Below, in pieces: positions 27,398 through 37,476 of a DNA stretch of 64,000 nucleotides. The position numbers and the translations under genes were made by a program. Positions within the stretch are counted from its first letter, which is position 1; each line of letters begins with the position of its first letter. Source of the stretch: Caenorhabditis elegans (lineage: Eukaryota; Nematoda; Chromadorea; Rhabditida; Rhabditidae); contig NC_003284.9 in NCBI RefSeq assembly GCF_000002985.6, positions 14,694,001 through 14,758,000 of the forward strand, given 5' to 3'. The notes beneath the pieces were generated by a model. That model did no database searches. It was given only the letters and a program-made list of their open reading frames with translations, and had not been told where the DNA came from.

Positions 27398-30300
27398 ATG
27401 GATAGAGAGAATACTGAGAAACTGTGTAGACGGTTCTCCATTCTTAATGAATTTCAAAATAAGCAGCCCGCTCAATATGCTTTTCAAAAACTCAAGAATG
27501 CGTTCCCAGATCTTCAAATTGAAGAAGTCGAATATTGGTACAAACAAGGAACCCGTGGATTCGAGGAGGTGTTTCGAAACACTTGGTATGGTATTTTTTG
27601 ATTTTTATGAACTTTAGAAGTAGTTTTAGAACGCCAAACCGTGTGCTGCCATTTGGCATATGATAAAGGCTAAGGCATATGCTTTGGCTTAGACTTTAGC
27701 ATAGGCGTAGGCTTAGGCTTAAACGTTTGCTTAGGCTTAAGCTCAGGCTTAGGCTCAGGCTTTGTCCTAGGCTTAGGCTTAGGCTTAAACTTCGGCTTAG
27801 GCTAAAGTTCAGCTTTGGCTTAGGCTTAGGCTCAAACATTGGCTTGGCGTCAGTGGCGAGCGCACGCTATGAAGGCTTAGGATTTTCCGGTTTTTTTTTT
27901 TGATTTTTGAGGCGGTTCCTGTTGGCCGATTAAGCTTAGGCTGAGGCTTAGGCTTAGGCTTAAGCTCAGGCTCAAGCTTAGTTTCTTCCCAAAAAAAGTT
28001 TCTTTCCGAAAGGGTTTGTTTACAAGGGGTCTCACCACAAACGGAAAGCAAAAATTAGCAAAACAAAGCGAAAATTTCGGAAACATTGAGGTTTACGCCA
28101 GAATTGTTTTCTGTGACGTCCCAGATAATGACGTTGAAGGTAATGACCAAGCTAGTGATGACATTTGTCTAGGAACTCATTTTTTTGCGTTCTGGGTCAG
28201 TTTCCAAATTATTTTTGCTTGTTTTTTTCATTACGTTTAATCATGAAAACGCTGAATTTTTAGTTGAGATGAATTACACTGTAATTGACACTTTTGTGCA
28301 ACTTTGAAAAAAAAGGTAATTTAGATGTCCTAGTCTTCATCCTTCAAAATTTTGTAACCCAATTCATTTTCAGTCTCGACAGTAGCTCACTGTTCCCAGA
28401 ACCGAAAGAACATCACATACACAGGAGAATGCCCGAAAATTTTAAGTAAGTGAATGACGATTCAGAACAACTTTATCTACATAAAATTTCAGTTATGTAC
28501 TTCCACTAAAAATTGAGAAAATCAGTTTGTGTTTGGGTCGCAATTTCGTAGAAATCAATGTGAGCAGAGATGGAAGTTATGAAACAAAGGAATTTATGGC
28601 TTTTTATCATGTAGACGCCAAGAAATGCAAAATTCAAAAACAAGGAGAACCTTTCCAGAAATTATCTGCAAAAAATTACGTAGACGCGGCTTTGGACATC
28701 TTTCAAGAAATATGTGATGCACCAAAATTGGAAGTTAATGCTCTACGTGTTGAAGTAGCTGAACAGAATCTGCCAGAGACAACAAGATCCGCTTTCTTCG
28801 AGAAACTCCAAAAAATGCTCTGGGCCATGTATCCATTCAATTTGGAACTGAGACAATTGAAAATGGTGGAAATTGAAGAAAAGGAAATTATGTTGATTTT
28901 GCCATACATAGATCCAAACGAAGAATTTGAACTGTCTATCATTGTGAAAAAACATGAACGGAAGATGGATATGAGAAGAATTATGAACACTGTTCATTGG
29001 GGAAACAAATCTAGTCTAAAAACGAAAGGAGTTCTTATAACGTGCCCAATAACTCATTTCTATAATTGTGCAAAAGTTGATGCCACAGTTTTTGCTTTAA
29101 CACCACAGGAAATTACAGATTATGTCAAGGTATGTTTATTTATTTTTTAAATACACCAGCCGTTCGCACGCGCTGAAGCGCGTGCTCCGACTGGCGTACT
29201 CAAAATTAAAATCAAATTCTGAAATTTCTAAGCATTTCACTGCAGATGGAACGTTTTTTTCCTTGTTTTCCGGAAGTTTTCGAGCAACATAAATATTATA
29301 TACTTAATTTTAAGCAATTACAATTTTAAAACCTCAAGTTTCCTGGAACTTTTATGAGACTTTTTCAGGTCCTTTCCGAAAGTTTTTGGCGAGCGTTTTT
29401 GGAAATTATCTATAACAAATTCTGGTTTTTTTTTTAATTCTTAAAACTTCAGAATATTCTAGGAGTATCAAAACTTGAAAGATTCTAGCACTTCGCAGAA
29501 GTTTCTTGAATTTTTTCAGGGAATTGAACATTCCAGACTTTTCTCGAATTTTCTAGAAAATTCTGGAACATTCGAGAATTTTCCCGATTTTTCTAGAAAG
29601 TTCTGGAACATTCCAGAATTTTTTTTCAGAAATTTTGAATTCCCGCCAAAATTTTTCAAAGAAATTTTGAATTCCCGCCAAAATTTTTCACAGAAAATTT
29701 GAATTCCCGCCAAAATTTTTCACAGAAAATTTGAATTCCCGCCAAAATTTTTCACAGAAAACTTGAATTCCCGTTATAATTTTTCACAGAAAATTTGAAT
29801 TCCCGCCAAAATTTTTCATAGAAATTTTGAATTCCCGCCAAAATTTTTCACAGAAATTTTGAATTCCCGCCAAAATTTTTCACAGAAAATTTGAATTCCC
29901 GCCAAAATTTTTCACAGAAATTTTGAATTCCCGCCAAAATTTTTCACAGAAATTTTGAATTCCCGCCAAAATTTTTCACAGAAAATTTGAATTCCCGCTA
30001 AAAATTTTCACAGAAATTTTGAATTCCCGCCAAAATTTTTCACAGAAAATTTGAATTCCCGCCAAAATTTTTCACAGAAAATTTGAATTTCCCACCAAAA
30101 AGTTTTTCTCAGTAAATTTGAATTTCCCGCCAAAAATTTTTCTCAGAAAATTTGAATTTCCCGCCAAAATTTTTTATCAGAAAATTTGAATTTCCCGCCA
30201 AAACTTATGGGTCTCGCCAAGATGGGTCTCACCACGAAGGGTCTCACCACGAAGGGTCTCACCACGAATTTTCTCGAATTTTCCAGAAGGTTCTGGAACA

Positions 30301-31654
30301 TTCCAGCATTTTCTCAAGTTTTCCAGAAGGTTCTGGAACATTCCAGAATTTTCTCGAATTTTCCAGAAGGTTCTGGAACATTCCAGAATTTTCTCAAATT
30401 TTCCAGAAGGTTCTGGAACATTCCAGCATTTTCTCAAATTTTCCAGAAGGTTCTGGAGCATTCCGGAATTTTCTCAAAGTTTCCAATATCCGTTCAATAG
30501 ACGAAAAGTCAATTTTTCCCAAACTACAGTAATCCTACAGTACTCCTACAGTACCTCTACAGTACAACTACAGTACCCCAACCATATCCCGACACTAACC
30601 CCAAAGCAATATCACTTCAAAAAACGAAAAGCCAATTTTTTTCAAAAATACAGTAATCCTACAGTACTCCTACAGTATTACTACAGTACTACTACAGTAC
30701 CCCGACCATATCCCACCACTAACCTCAAACCAATATCACTTCAAAAGACAAAAAGTCAATTTTTCCAAAACTACAGTAACCCTACAGTAACCCTACAGTA
30801 CCCCTACAGTACTACTACAGTATCCCGACCATATCCCACCACTAACCCCAACCCACAATCCCTTCAACAGCCGGAAACACCTTGCAGGTGTGACGTCACA
30901 GACTACAAACTACAATTGTAACATCCCTCATGTATTTTTTTATATATAAGTAATGATAATGAGGGGTGAATATCATAAGTGAGGATTAAGTCAAAATGCA
31001 CTGACCAACACGACCCATTATAATTTTAAAAAAAACACTCCAAAAATGTTTAGAGTAGGGCTCCCAGCTGAGCGAGGCGCGAAATGGGGGCCTCACGCCG
31101 ACGCCGTGCGCCGCTGTGTGTGTGCAATAAAGCGCGACAGGTATTTGTTAGGAGCGGCCGACACGTTCGGGGTGCCGCAGCTTGGCGTGAAACGAGAAGC
31201 TTGATGTGTGCGCAACGTAGTGCAAAAAAGAGTTATTTGGAAGCGGCCGGGGTTCCGCGTCGCACTATACATTTGGATACAGGCGACGTGAGTGACGCCG
31301 TGAGGCCGGCGCGGCGATCTTATGGCAACCTTGTTTGAAGCAGTAAAACTGAAAAAAAATTGAGAAGTTGCACCCTTTTGTCTTCAAATAAAAATCTCAT
31401 CAAATGCTTCAATCTGTTTCTCATTAAATTACCTAACTATTCAGAAGTTGCTCTACATGGAGACTACTATAACCTCCATCAGTCAAGACTGGAAATCCAA
31501 AATCAAGTTTGAAGGGGACACAGCTCTACACATTTTGGAATCGAACAAGTTTTGCCAACGACTTAATTCAAATACATACAGATGCATGGCAAATGACCGA
31601 TGTGTTTTTGTTACATTCTGCCACCAGGGCGTCAAAATTGCATCACGGCGCTAA
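27398..31654 (+). CDS. FBXA-like protein with HTH and FTH (DUF38) domains, F-box not found
   Basis: Four exons (27398-27585, 28374-28445, 28493-29129, 31445-31654) give 368 residues. Residues about 10-60 resemble the Mos1-transposase-type helix-turn-helix found at the start of worm FBXA proteins (EFQNKQPAQYAFQKLK ... EEVEYWYKQG). Residues about 85-365 match the FTH/DUF38 substrate-binding half (LKIEKISL ..., FFEKLQKML ..., ILPYIDPNEEFELSIIV, TVHWGNKSSLKTKGVLI, ITHFYNCAKVDA). The F-box expected between them is missing; exon 2 is a 24-codon linker instead. So it may no longer bind SKP1, or it may be a decaying gene. The ATG follows a TTTCAG acceptor by ten bases, which favours trans-splicing. 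Intron 1 holds a telomere-like array and intron 3 (2.3 kb) a Helitron-like element plus a GC-rich repeat. The domain family is fairly sure, expression is not. Confidence 0.7.
27655..27990 (+). repeat. Interstitial telomere-like (TTAGGC) array
   Basis: This holds degenerate tandem hexamers of TTAGGC and close variants (CTTAGG, CTCAGG, TTTGGC). Clean runs such as TTAGGCTTAGGC occur at about 27708-27720, 27770-27785, 27818-27830 and 27948-27962. A 70-base interruption at about 27855-27930 splits it. TTAGGC is the C. elegans telomere repeat. It lies in intron 1 of the FBXA-like gene. Confidence 0.85.
29515..29620 (+). repeat. Heat-shock-element-like repeats, left block
   Basis: Tandem units with TTCTAGAA and TTCTGGAACATTCCAGAA. 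The perfect inverted nGAAn array at 29601-29618 fits the HSF-1 binding consensus. Confidence 0.7.
29635..30205 (+). repeat. About 32-base minisatellite carrying E2F-type sites
   Basis: About 18 tandem units of the form GAATTCCCGCCAAAA followed by TTTTTCACAGAAA. About fifteen keep CCCGCCAAAA intact; three are mutated (about 29769, 29992, 30089). The reverse complement TTTTGGCGGGAA is a textbook E2F/DP site. The last three units have one more T (AATTTCCCGCC). Confidence 0.85.
30265..30490 (+). repeat. 40-base minisatellite made of heat-shock elements, right block
   Basis: Five to six tandem units of TTCTCGAATTTTCCAGAAGG followed by TTCTGGAACATTCCAGAA. The stretches 30321-30348 and 30361-30388 each contain six contiguous alternating TTC/GAA units with two-base spacing, i.e. 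perfect extended heat-shock elements. Confidence 0.85.
30517..30865 (+). repeat. Three tandem copies of a roughly 120-base CTACAGTA repeat
   Basis: Each copy has four or five CTACAGTA words followed by CCATATCCC, CACTAACCCCAA and ATCACTTCAAAA-type spacers. Copies start at about 30517, 30641 and 30763. It forms the right part of the Helitron-like element. Confidence 0.8.
31058..31335 (+). repeat. GC-rich dispersed repeat, copy b (FBXA-like intron)
   Basis: GGGCTCCCAGCTGAGCGAGG start, two GCGGCCG...GTTCCGC modules, GCCGCACTATACATTTGG-type end. In the same intron as the Helitron-like element, 160 bases beyond it. Open frames through it are by-products of its GC content. Confidence 0.8.
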
Positions 31655-32353
31655 TAATTCTCATACAGCGCTTTATGGGACTCAGTTTCTATCAACATTT
31701 TTCCAGACTTTAATTCACCTTCTCTAACTTTTAAATTATGCGATTATTTCGTATTTTTGAAGCATTTTTTGGTTGTTTTGCTCTTTTGAATTATTTGAAA
31801 TTTAGTCTTGCTCATTTTCAACTGCAAAACCAATAGTCTCTATGCTCTTCAAAAGTTTTGCACTGTGTTGCAATAATATATTGGAAAGCCATTGTTTCTT
31901 TATTTATAGAAGGAGGATTTTTGCAAAACTCAGAAACCAGAATGTAGTTTAATCTTAATCGCAAAAAAATTTAGTTAAATGTTTTTATTTTGAATTCAAA
32001 AATAATGAATAACACAGATTCGCTGAAAACTCTTTTGATTTTTTTAAACTATAAAATTTTTCATAACTTTTTTATTTTTGAATGGCTTTACACTAATTGA
32101 GAATTTATCATTTTTCGTTTCTGGTTATTTTCCAACCATCTAGTCAAAAAGTATTGGAAAACGCAGAATTTTCCACAAAAAAAACTATTGTGATGTTTGG
32201 AAGCAGGGTGCCAGAAAACCTATTATCCTAAGCTTTTCTGAGTTTATCATAAAATTTAAAACACCCGACTAATAACTCAAAAAAAAAGCTGCGCGTGTGT
32301 GCTATAAGACCCCTGAAAAACCGTAAAAAATGCAAAAAAAAACAAAAAACTCA
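31655..32353. other. Intergenic, nothing recognised
   Basis: AT-rich sequence downstream of the FBXA-like gene. I see no exon, RNA gene or clear repeat. Confidence 0.55.
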
Positions 32354-32571
32354 CTAATATATTTTGACAACAAACATTTTAATTTCAAACGAAAAAATCC
32401 TCTCCCCGATCTCAATCTTATCGACCTGAATAATTCGTACTCCTTCAATTGATTTTTTGATCAAGCTACTCCATTCACTACACTCCTTTCCTGAGAAGTC
32501 AATTATTGCAAATTCGACTTTAATTGTTTCACAAATATTTATCCAACCACTCTTCATCAACTCTACCCAAT
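32354..32571 (-). other. Isolated exon-like open frame
   Basis: On the minus strand, a TTTCAG acceptor (32572-32574) opens a 72-codon frame beginning DWVELMKSGWINICETIKVE and ending KMFVVKIY before a TAG stop. Its composition is protein-like. It lies just downstream of the tetraspanin stop codon on the same strand, with no upstream donor in a matching phase that I can see. It could be the last exon of an unannotated or broken gene. Family not recognised. Confidence 0.3.
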
Positions 32572-32681
32572 CTGAAAGAATTGTTGTTTGTCATTCGATT
32601 ATTTATCTTTACAAATTCCAATAAATCAGAGAGAAAAACATTTATTATTCATTAAAAAACATCTATAAACAAAAAAGGCGT

Positions 32682-35434
32682 TTATTTTTTAGAATTGCCT
32701 TTGCAACAACATAAGGTCATAGATAACACAATTCCAAGGAGTTGAACAATGCAAAGAACCACACAAACTCCTACTATCAAGCTCAATGAGCTGCTCACGC
32801 TTTCGTACACGGCATCGGCGCATCCCTGTAAAAGTTTTGAACTTGATTGTATTTATTTGAAAGTTAGATTAACAAAACTAATTAATAAATCACTGAATAT
32901 TTACATTGTTTTTATCAATATATTTTTGAAAATCTCACCCGTGTATTGATAAATTGAGCATAAGTGTTGAGCGGAGCTTGGCTGAATGATCTTCCACAGT
33001 TATTTGGGTAGGAAAGCTTTCCATGCTCATTACAGCAAGATGATGGGACTCGACCTGAAATATTGTGATTTTTTCGTAAAGTTAGCTAGCTACAAAATTT
33101 ATATACTTTTTCGAATGTCTATGAAATCATTGTATGTAGGAAAACTTTTAAGATTATCTTACTCAGCTTTTTGCGTTTATTACCACGTCACATTCCCCTC
33201 TTTCAACTCACCATATCCAGTGCCTTTGTTCCCGCCGAACGCGCCAATTCCGTGCTCAATTCTGCCAGCATCTTCTTCGTTCACTTCTAATTGAGTGGAT
33301 GGCTCGGCGTCCCATCTTGCGCTAAGCCAGTCCGTGTATGTTTTCACACCACAGCATTCGAACTGAAATGAGAGAAGGATTTTGGAATTGCAAAAATGAA
33401 GTTTATGGTTTTAAAAAAAGCATTGTAAATTTACTGGTCTGCTAAATACGAAAACAAAAGAAAAAATCTACAACTAAAAAGTTAAGCCTATCGCTTCAAT
33501 TATTGAGTTTGGAAAAAAAAAATTTTGTTTTGAATTTTCCTATTTAGACATAAAATATGGAGAGCTTCTTTGGTGCATCGTGAATCTCAAAAGACTTGAA
33601 ATTTTCTGCATAAGCTTGAACTAGGCTAAGTTGTGGTAATAACCATTCGCAGTCTGTTGGAATTTTAAAAAAATTGAAACAGAACAAATGGCAAACAACG
33701 CAAGTTTAAAATTCTATGCAAATGTTTGCTTAACTTTTTTCATGTAGACTTTTTTAAAAATTGGTTTACAATTTGAATTAATTCGAATAAATGATGCAGC
33801 GAAGGAATTCTAGTAAACTATTTGTCCACGCCAATTTAAGTTTAAAATTTTTCCTGCTGAGACTTATTTGGTCTAAAAAGCCGTTTCAGTCCACTATGAA
33901 CCTTACTTTCTCTTGAACCGTGTCAAATGCATCTTTGAAAGCCGTCTCCGACGAGTAGCGATTTCTGATAGTGTCGTACATACTGCTCTCCACATAGTGT
34001 TTGATGTGTTCTTGTTTGTGGAAAAGTGTGACAGCAGCTGCGAGTTCGAGGAAAAACGCGAGGATCAATATGCAGCAGAACTGAAGAAAACAACACGTTT
34101 TTATGCATCTCATGTTGAGGAGATAAATGAGGTATTCACTGACAAATGAAATATAAGATGATGCCATCCCCCCTCCCCCCCCCCCTCCTCCCCATCACGG
34201 GGTGCAAAAATAGGAACAACTCACGAATGCGAGTGCACATTGATTCATTTTCCATGCACCGATGCATCCAAAGTATCCAACCAGAATGATAATTGCTCCG
34301 GCTCCAACAAGAAACCAGCCTACATACCGGAAGGCACCTGGAAAGATAATTTACGTTAGAGGGGGGGGGGGGGGAGGGTGAAGAAGATAAATGGAAAAAA
34401 CCTGGATGTGTGGAGTGAAGAGCAAAGAAGTCAGATGCAGCTGGGTCGAATAAGAGCCATATTCCAAGACCGAATACGACAACTCCTGATAACTGAAAAA
34501 AAAAAACCATTAACTCGAAATTGTGCCAGTGCGAAACAAAATGATTAAAATGATGGCTTAAAAAATGGAAAATTAAAAAAATTTTTCAATTTTTGAATCA
34601 AAAAAATCTCCTAGTTTGATGTGGAAATGCAGCTATAAACATTTTTATGTCACTAATTTGTCATGTATTCTAGGTTCGTAAAAATAACATTAGGCTTTAG
34701 AAGGTTTGCAAGGATTCGAAAAAAAATTTACAAAAATAAAACAATATAAAACACTACTAAAGTCAAAAAAATATGTTTTAATTAAAGGATTACAGGACGA
34801 TCCGTTTTACGAGTGATATTCACTGCTGATCTGGAATTCAGGTACGCTGCCTGATGGTGATCCCACTGGGCTATAATTTAAGCCACGTCCTAGCCGGGGA
34901 CTGTGGCCGATAGCCCAGTCATGGATTGCTTCACTTCTCACTGGAAATTGGGTGAACCTAGAAGGTGAGGCCGAGCTTGAACTCGTGACCTCCAGATTGC
35001 TAGCGGCCACCACTACCGACTGAGCTATCCTGCCCCTGCCCCGCCCCTTAAATACAATTAAAGCAATATTTTCACGAACTTAAGAGTAGGTTTTTCTTGA
35101 AACCTTTTTTTCAAAATTTGGTGCTTAGATATGTAGTCTGTTGCCAAACCCGAAAAATTGATTACAGCACATTTTTATGTATAGCACTTTAGGCTTAAAA
35201 CACTATAACTAATAACTAGCAAAAATATTTTGAATTCTACATGAAACGTTTTAACTGTTTGAAATGTACAGCTCTGGTTACTAAATGAGCAATAACATTT
35301 TTAGTTGGTTTTGAAAAAAAAACTTAGTTTTTAAGATCAACCTAAAAGATTTCGAAAAAAAAACCAAAACTCACCCAGAACGCAAAGTTAAATAAAAAAG
35401 TTACAATACGTAGCGCATTCACGCAGGACCCCAT
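32682..35434 (-). CDS. tsp-8: Tetraspanin
   Basis: Seven exons (35375-35434, 34402-34492, 34225-34337, 33907-34080, 33212-33362, 32939-33054, 32682-32825) encode 282 residues. There are four membrane helices: residues about 10-35, 58-80, 86-105 and 243-268. The large extracellular loop carries the CCG motif (FECCGVKTYTDW), the PSSCC motif and two further cysteines (NNCGR, GCADAV), the layout of a CD63/TSPAN-type loop. The C-terminus is CCCKGNSKK, with membrane-proximal cysteines likely palmitoylated. Tetraspanins organise partner proteins in the plasma membrane or endosomes; no partner can be read from sequence. The family is certain; the symbol rests on memory of the locus order. Intron 1 contains a SINE copy. 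Introns 2 and 3 carry a 14-G and an 11-C run on either side of exon 3. Confidence 0.93.
34361..34374 (+). repeat. 14-base G run
   Basis: A pure G tract in tetraspanin intron 2, one of four long G/C runs in the window (others at 14439-14450, 34175-34185, 51970-51981). Tracts of this size can form G-quadruplexes and are unstable in worms lacking the DOG-1/FANCJ helicase. Confidence 0.9.
34784..35036 (-). repeat. tRNA-like SINE copy 3 (tetraspanin intron 1)
   Basis: The best-preserved copy. On the minus strand it has the head GGATAGCTCAGTCGGTAGTG with a full A-box match (TAGCTCAGTCGG), B-box-like GTTCAAGCTC, body, and tail GGATCGTCCTGTAATCCTTT. About 250 bases, same orientation as the host gene. 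Confidence 0.8.
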
Positions 35435-37164
35435 TTTTTTCTGCTCCGAATGTTGATTGGGAAACAGAAGGAAAGCATGTGTGGGCGTGCCATTTGTCTG
35501 ACAGGAGAGAAGAAATACTGACGATTGTGTTGCTGCTGCTGCTGCGGCTCCTTGGCTCAAGCTCTGATCATTTTGAAGATACTCTCTACTTCTCTTTCTT
35601 CTTCTACCCTTTCTCCTTGTTTCTTCAATCTTTCAATCCTTCAATTCCTGAACGACTGAATTCACCCTGGTTGAGTGAAGTAAGGGGTTTTTATACAAAG
35701 TTTTACGGATGTCAACATGGAAAGGAGGACTAGAAGGAGAAGACATTGAGAGATAACAATTGAAGGGTTCACAAAACTATTCATGAATTCTAAACATTTC
35801 GGTGGTTTGACAAACGGAAATTTTTAACTCTTCTCATGCTGTTTTTGCTATACATCTTTAAAGTGTTTTTCTCACAACTCGGGGGAACACTATGGGAAAT
35901 GGCAGTGGGCGAGAAATAAGTGTTTTCGGCTTTCAAAAGACGAATGTGCTAGTCACGTCCTACCAAATTTGTTTACAAACTATTTTTGAAAAAGAAAATC
36001 AAATTGTTGCTTCAGAAAAAACATCTGTTTCAGATTTGGTAGTGGAAAAAAAAGATATACATTTTCATACATGGTTCTTATTTATCCAAAGTGGGTAACT
36101 GCACTTTTTGACCTTTGTACCTTTTGACCGAAAAATACCCTAATACCCAGAAAGTACAATAAAATATGGTATTTAAATGAAAAATAACATTCAGTTTGCA
36201 AATTTTGTTTCCTTTATCTTGAATACTTTCAACCACGGTAAACCGATTTTCAAATTTTTTTTTTTGGAAAATTGTGTGTTCAAAATTGGTCTTTTGATAT
36301 CATTTCAGGGTTTAGAGGGAACAATACAATTCATTTTTGAACTTGAGAAAAACTGTGAGCAGACGGGCAAAATAACTTAAAACAATTAATTTAGATTTAA
36401 ATCTTCATAAGTATTTTAAAAATCGGAAGAAAACTTTTTTCACAACTACGAGACAATAAACATTGAGGAACGTACTTTTTTTCTGAATTGAATAAATCAT
36501 AAAAAGTATGCTCATAAATGTTTTTGTTTTTTTTTAAATAAAATGAACAACGACAAACTACATTGATATACAATTTGATATAGTCACACAGTTTGAAAGT
36601 AATGGCAAATTTGAAAGTAATGGGCATACAAAGAACAAAAGACAAAGAAAATTAGAACAAACTTCATTTCTATTCAGGTCTAAATTGTTTTCAATGCATT
36701 TTTGCGCCAAGATCAAGCTTCGTAATACTGATTCAATTGTGATTTTTTGCAGAATGTTGTTGGCTTTTAACCTGTTTAGTAAGATACAAAGATCCTATAA
36801 TCTTTTCAAAATTTTTTGTGAACAAAATATTAACCGAACTCGATCGAAAAACTTTGAGCTTAAAAAACACATTTTCTAACTGGCAGAATGGAGGATTTTT
36901 AGTCATTAAAATCTGCAAATAAAAACAAAAATTTTACCAGTTTCGAAAGGCTTAAAACAAAAAAGAAAAATTTCAGATCGGAGTTCAAGAGAGACCAGGG
37001 CTTGAATGTGATTCAACTGTTTCATACTCAGCAACTGTAATAAAACATGTTTGGAACACTTATGCAACACTTGAATTCTTAAAAACATATTAAGATACAG
37101 TTGATTTAAATACTATGATTTTACTATCAAAGTACTATGAAAGAACTATGAATTTACTATGAAA
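35435..37164. other. Intergenic region upstream of the tetraspanin
   Basis: Contains the tetraspanin promoter side (35440-35720, GC-richer). The rest is AT-rich sequence with short accidental open frames only. Confidence 0.5.
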
Positions 37165-37352
37165 CTCAGATACACTGCCTGCTGGTGATCCCACTGAGTT
37201 ATAATTTTAGCCACGTCCTAGCCGGGGACTGTGGCCGATAGTCCAGTCATGGATTGCTCCACCTCCCAATAGAGGCTGGGTGAACCTAGGGGGTGAGACC
37301 GGGCTTGAACTCGTGACCTCCAGATTACTAGCGGCCACCACTACCGACTGAG
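37165..37352 (-). repeat. tRNA-like SINE copy 4, head truncated
   Basis: The family body is in minus orientation. It breaks at the A box (ACCGACTGAG, then unrelated sequence) 18 bases before the stray astacin exon. The 3' tail is also missing. Confidence 0.75.
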
Positions 37353-37370
37353 TCCTGTTTAAATTTTCAG

Positions 37371-37476
37371 CCACTTGCTCTAACTACCTCGATTGTCAAA
37401 ATGATGGCTACATCAACCCAAATGACTGTAACAACTGCAAATGTCCACCTGGTTTTGGTGGGCAACTTTGTGATGT
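37371..37476 (+). pseudogene. Stray copy of an astacin EGF exon
   Basis: Directly after AAATTTTCAG, 106 bases are about 92% identical to the first half of exon 6 of the astacin gene 33 kb to the left (4106-4211, minus strand). They encode TCSNYLDCQNDGYINPNDCN and on to QLCDV. Of nine differences, seven are silent third-position changes. Similarity stops at GATGTT; the frame then runs into unrelated sequence and a TAG at about 37544. There is no protease domain nearby, so this is an orphan exon, probably a duplicated fragment. Confidence 0.8.

Larger units (their letters stand above)
29156..30900 (-). mobile_element. Probable non-autonomous Helitron in FBXA-like intron 3
   Basis: Read on the minus strand, the 3' end shows a perfect 8-bp hairpin (GCACGCGC, loop TTCA, GCGCGTGC; plus 29166-29185). 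Six bases later comes CTGG (29159-29156), followed by T. That is the Helitron 3' layout: a hairpin, then CTRR, inserted before T. The interior is made of tandem arrays (heat-shock-element type, E2F-site type, CTACAGTA type) with no ORF of a Rep/helicase. The 5' end is not pinned down and is placed near 30900 where the arrays stop. Confidence 0.6.

Noticed and set aside
29635-30490. CRISPR-like regular repeats
   Set aside because: Units are directly adjacent with no unique spacers, and the genome is a nematode; these are minisatellites.
30152-30532. Overlapping frames of 94-126 codons through the intronic arrays
   Set aside because: Tandem repeats of 30-40 bases give open frames on both strands; not coding.
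31084-31338. 84-codon plus frame near the FBXA-like gene
   Set aside because: Lies wholly inside the GC-rich dispersed repeat; similar frames occur in the other copies.
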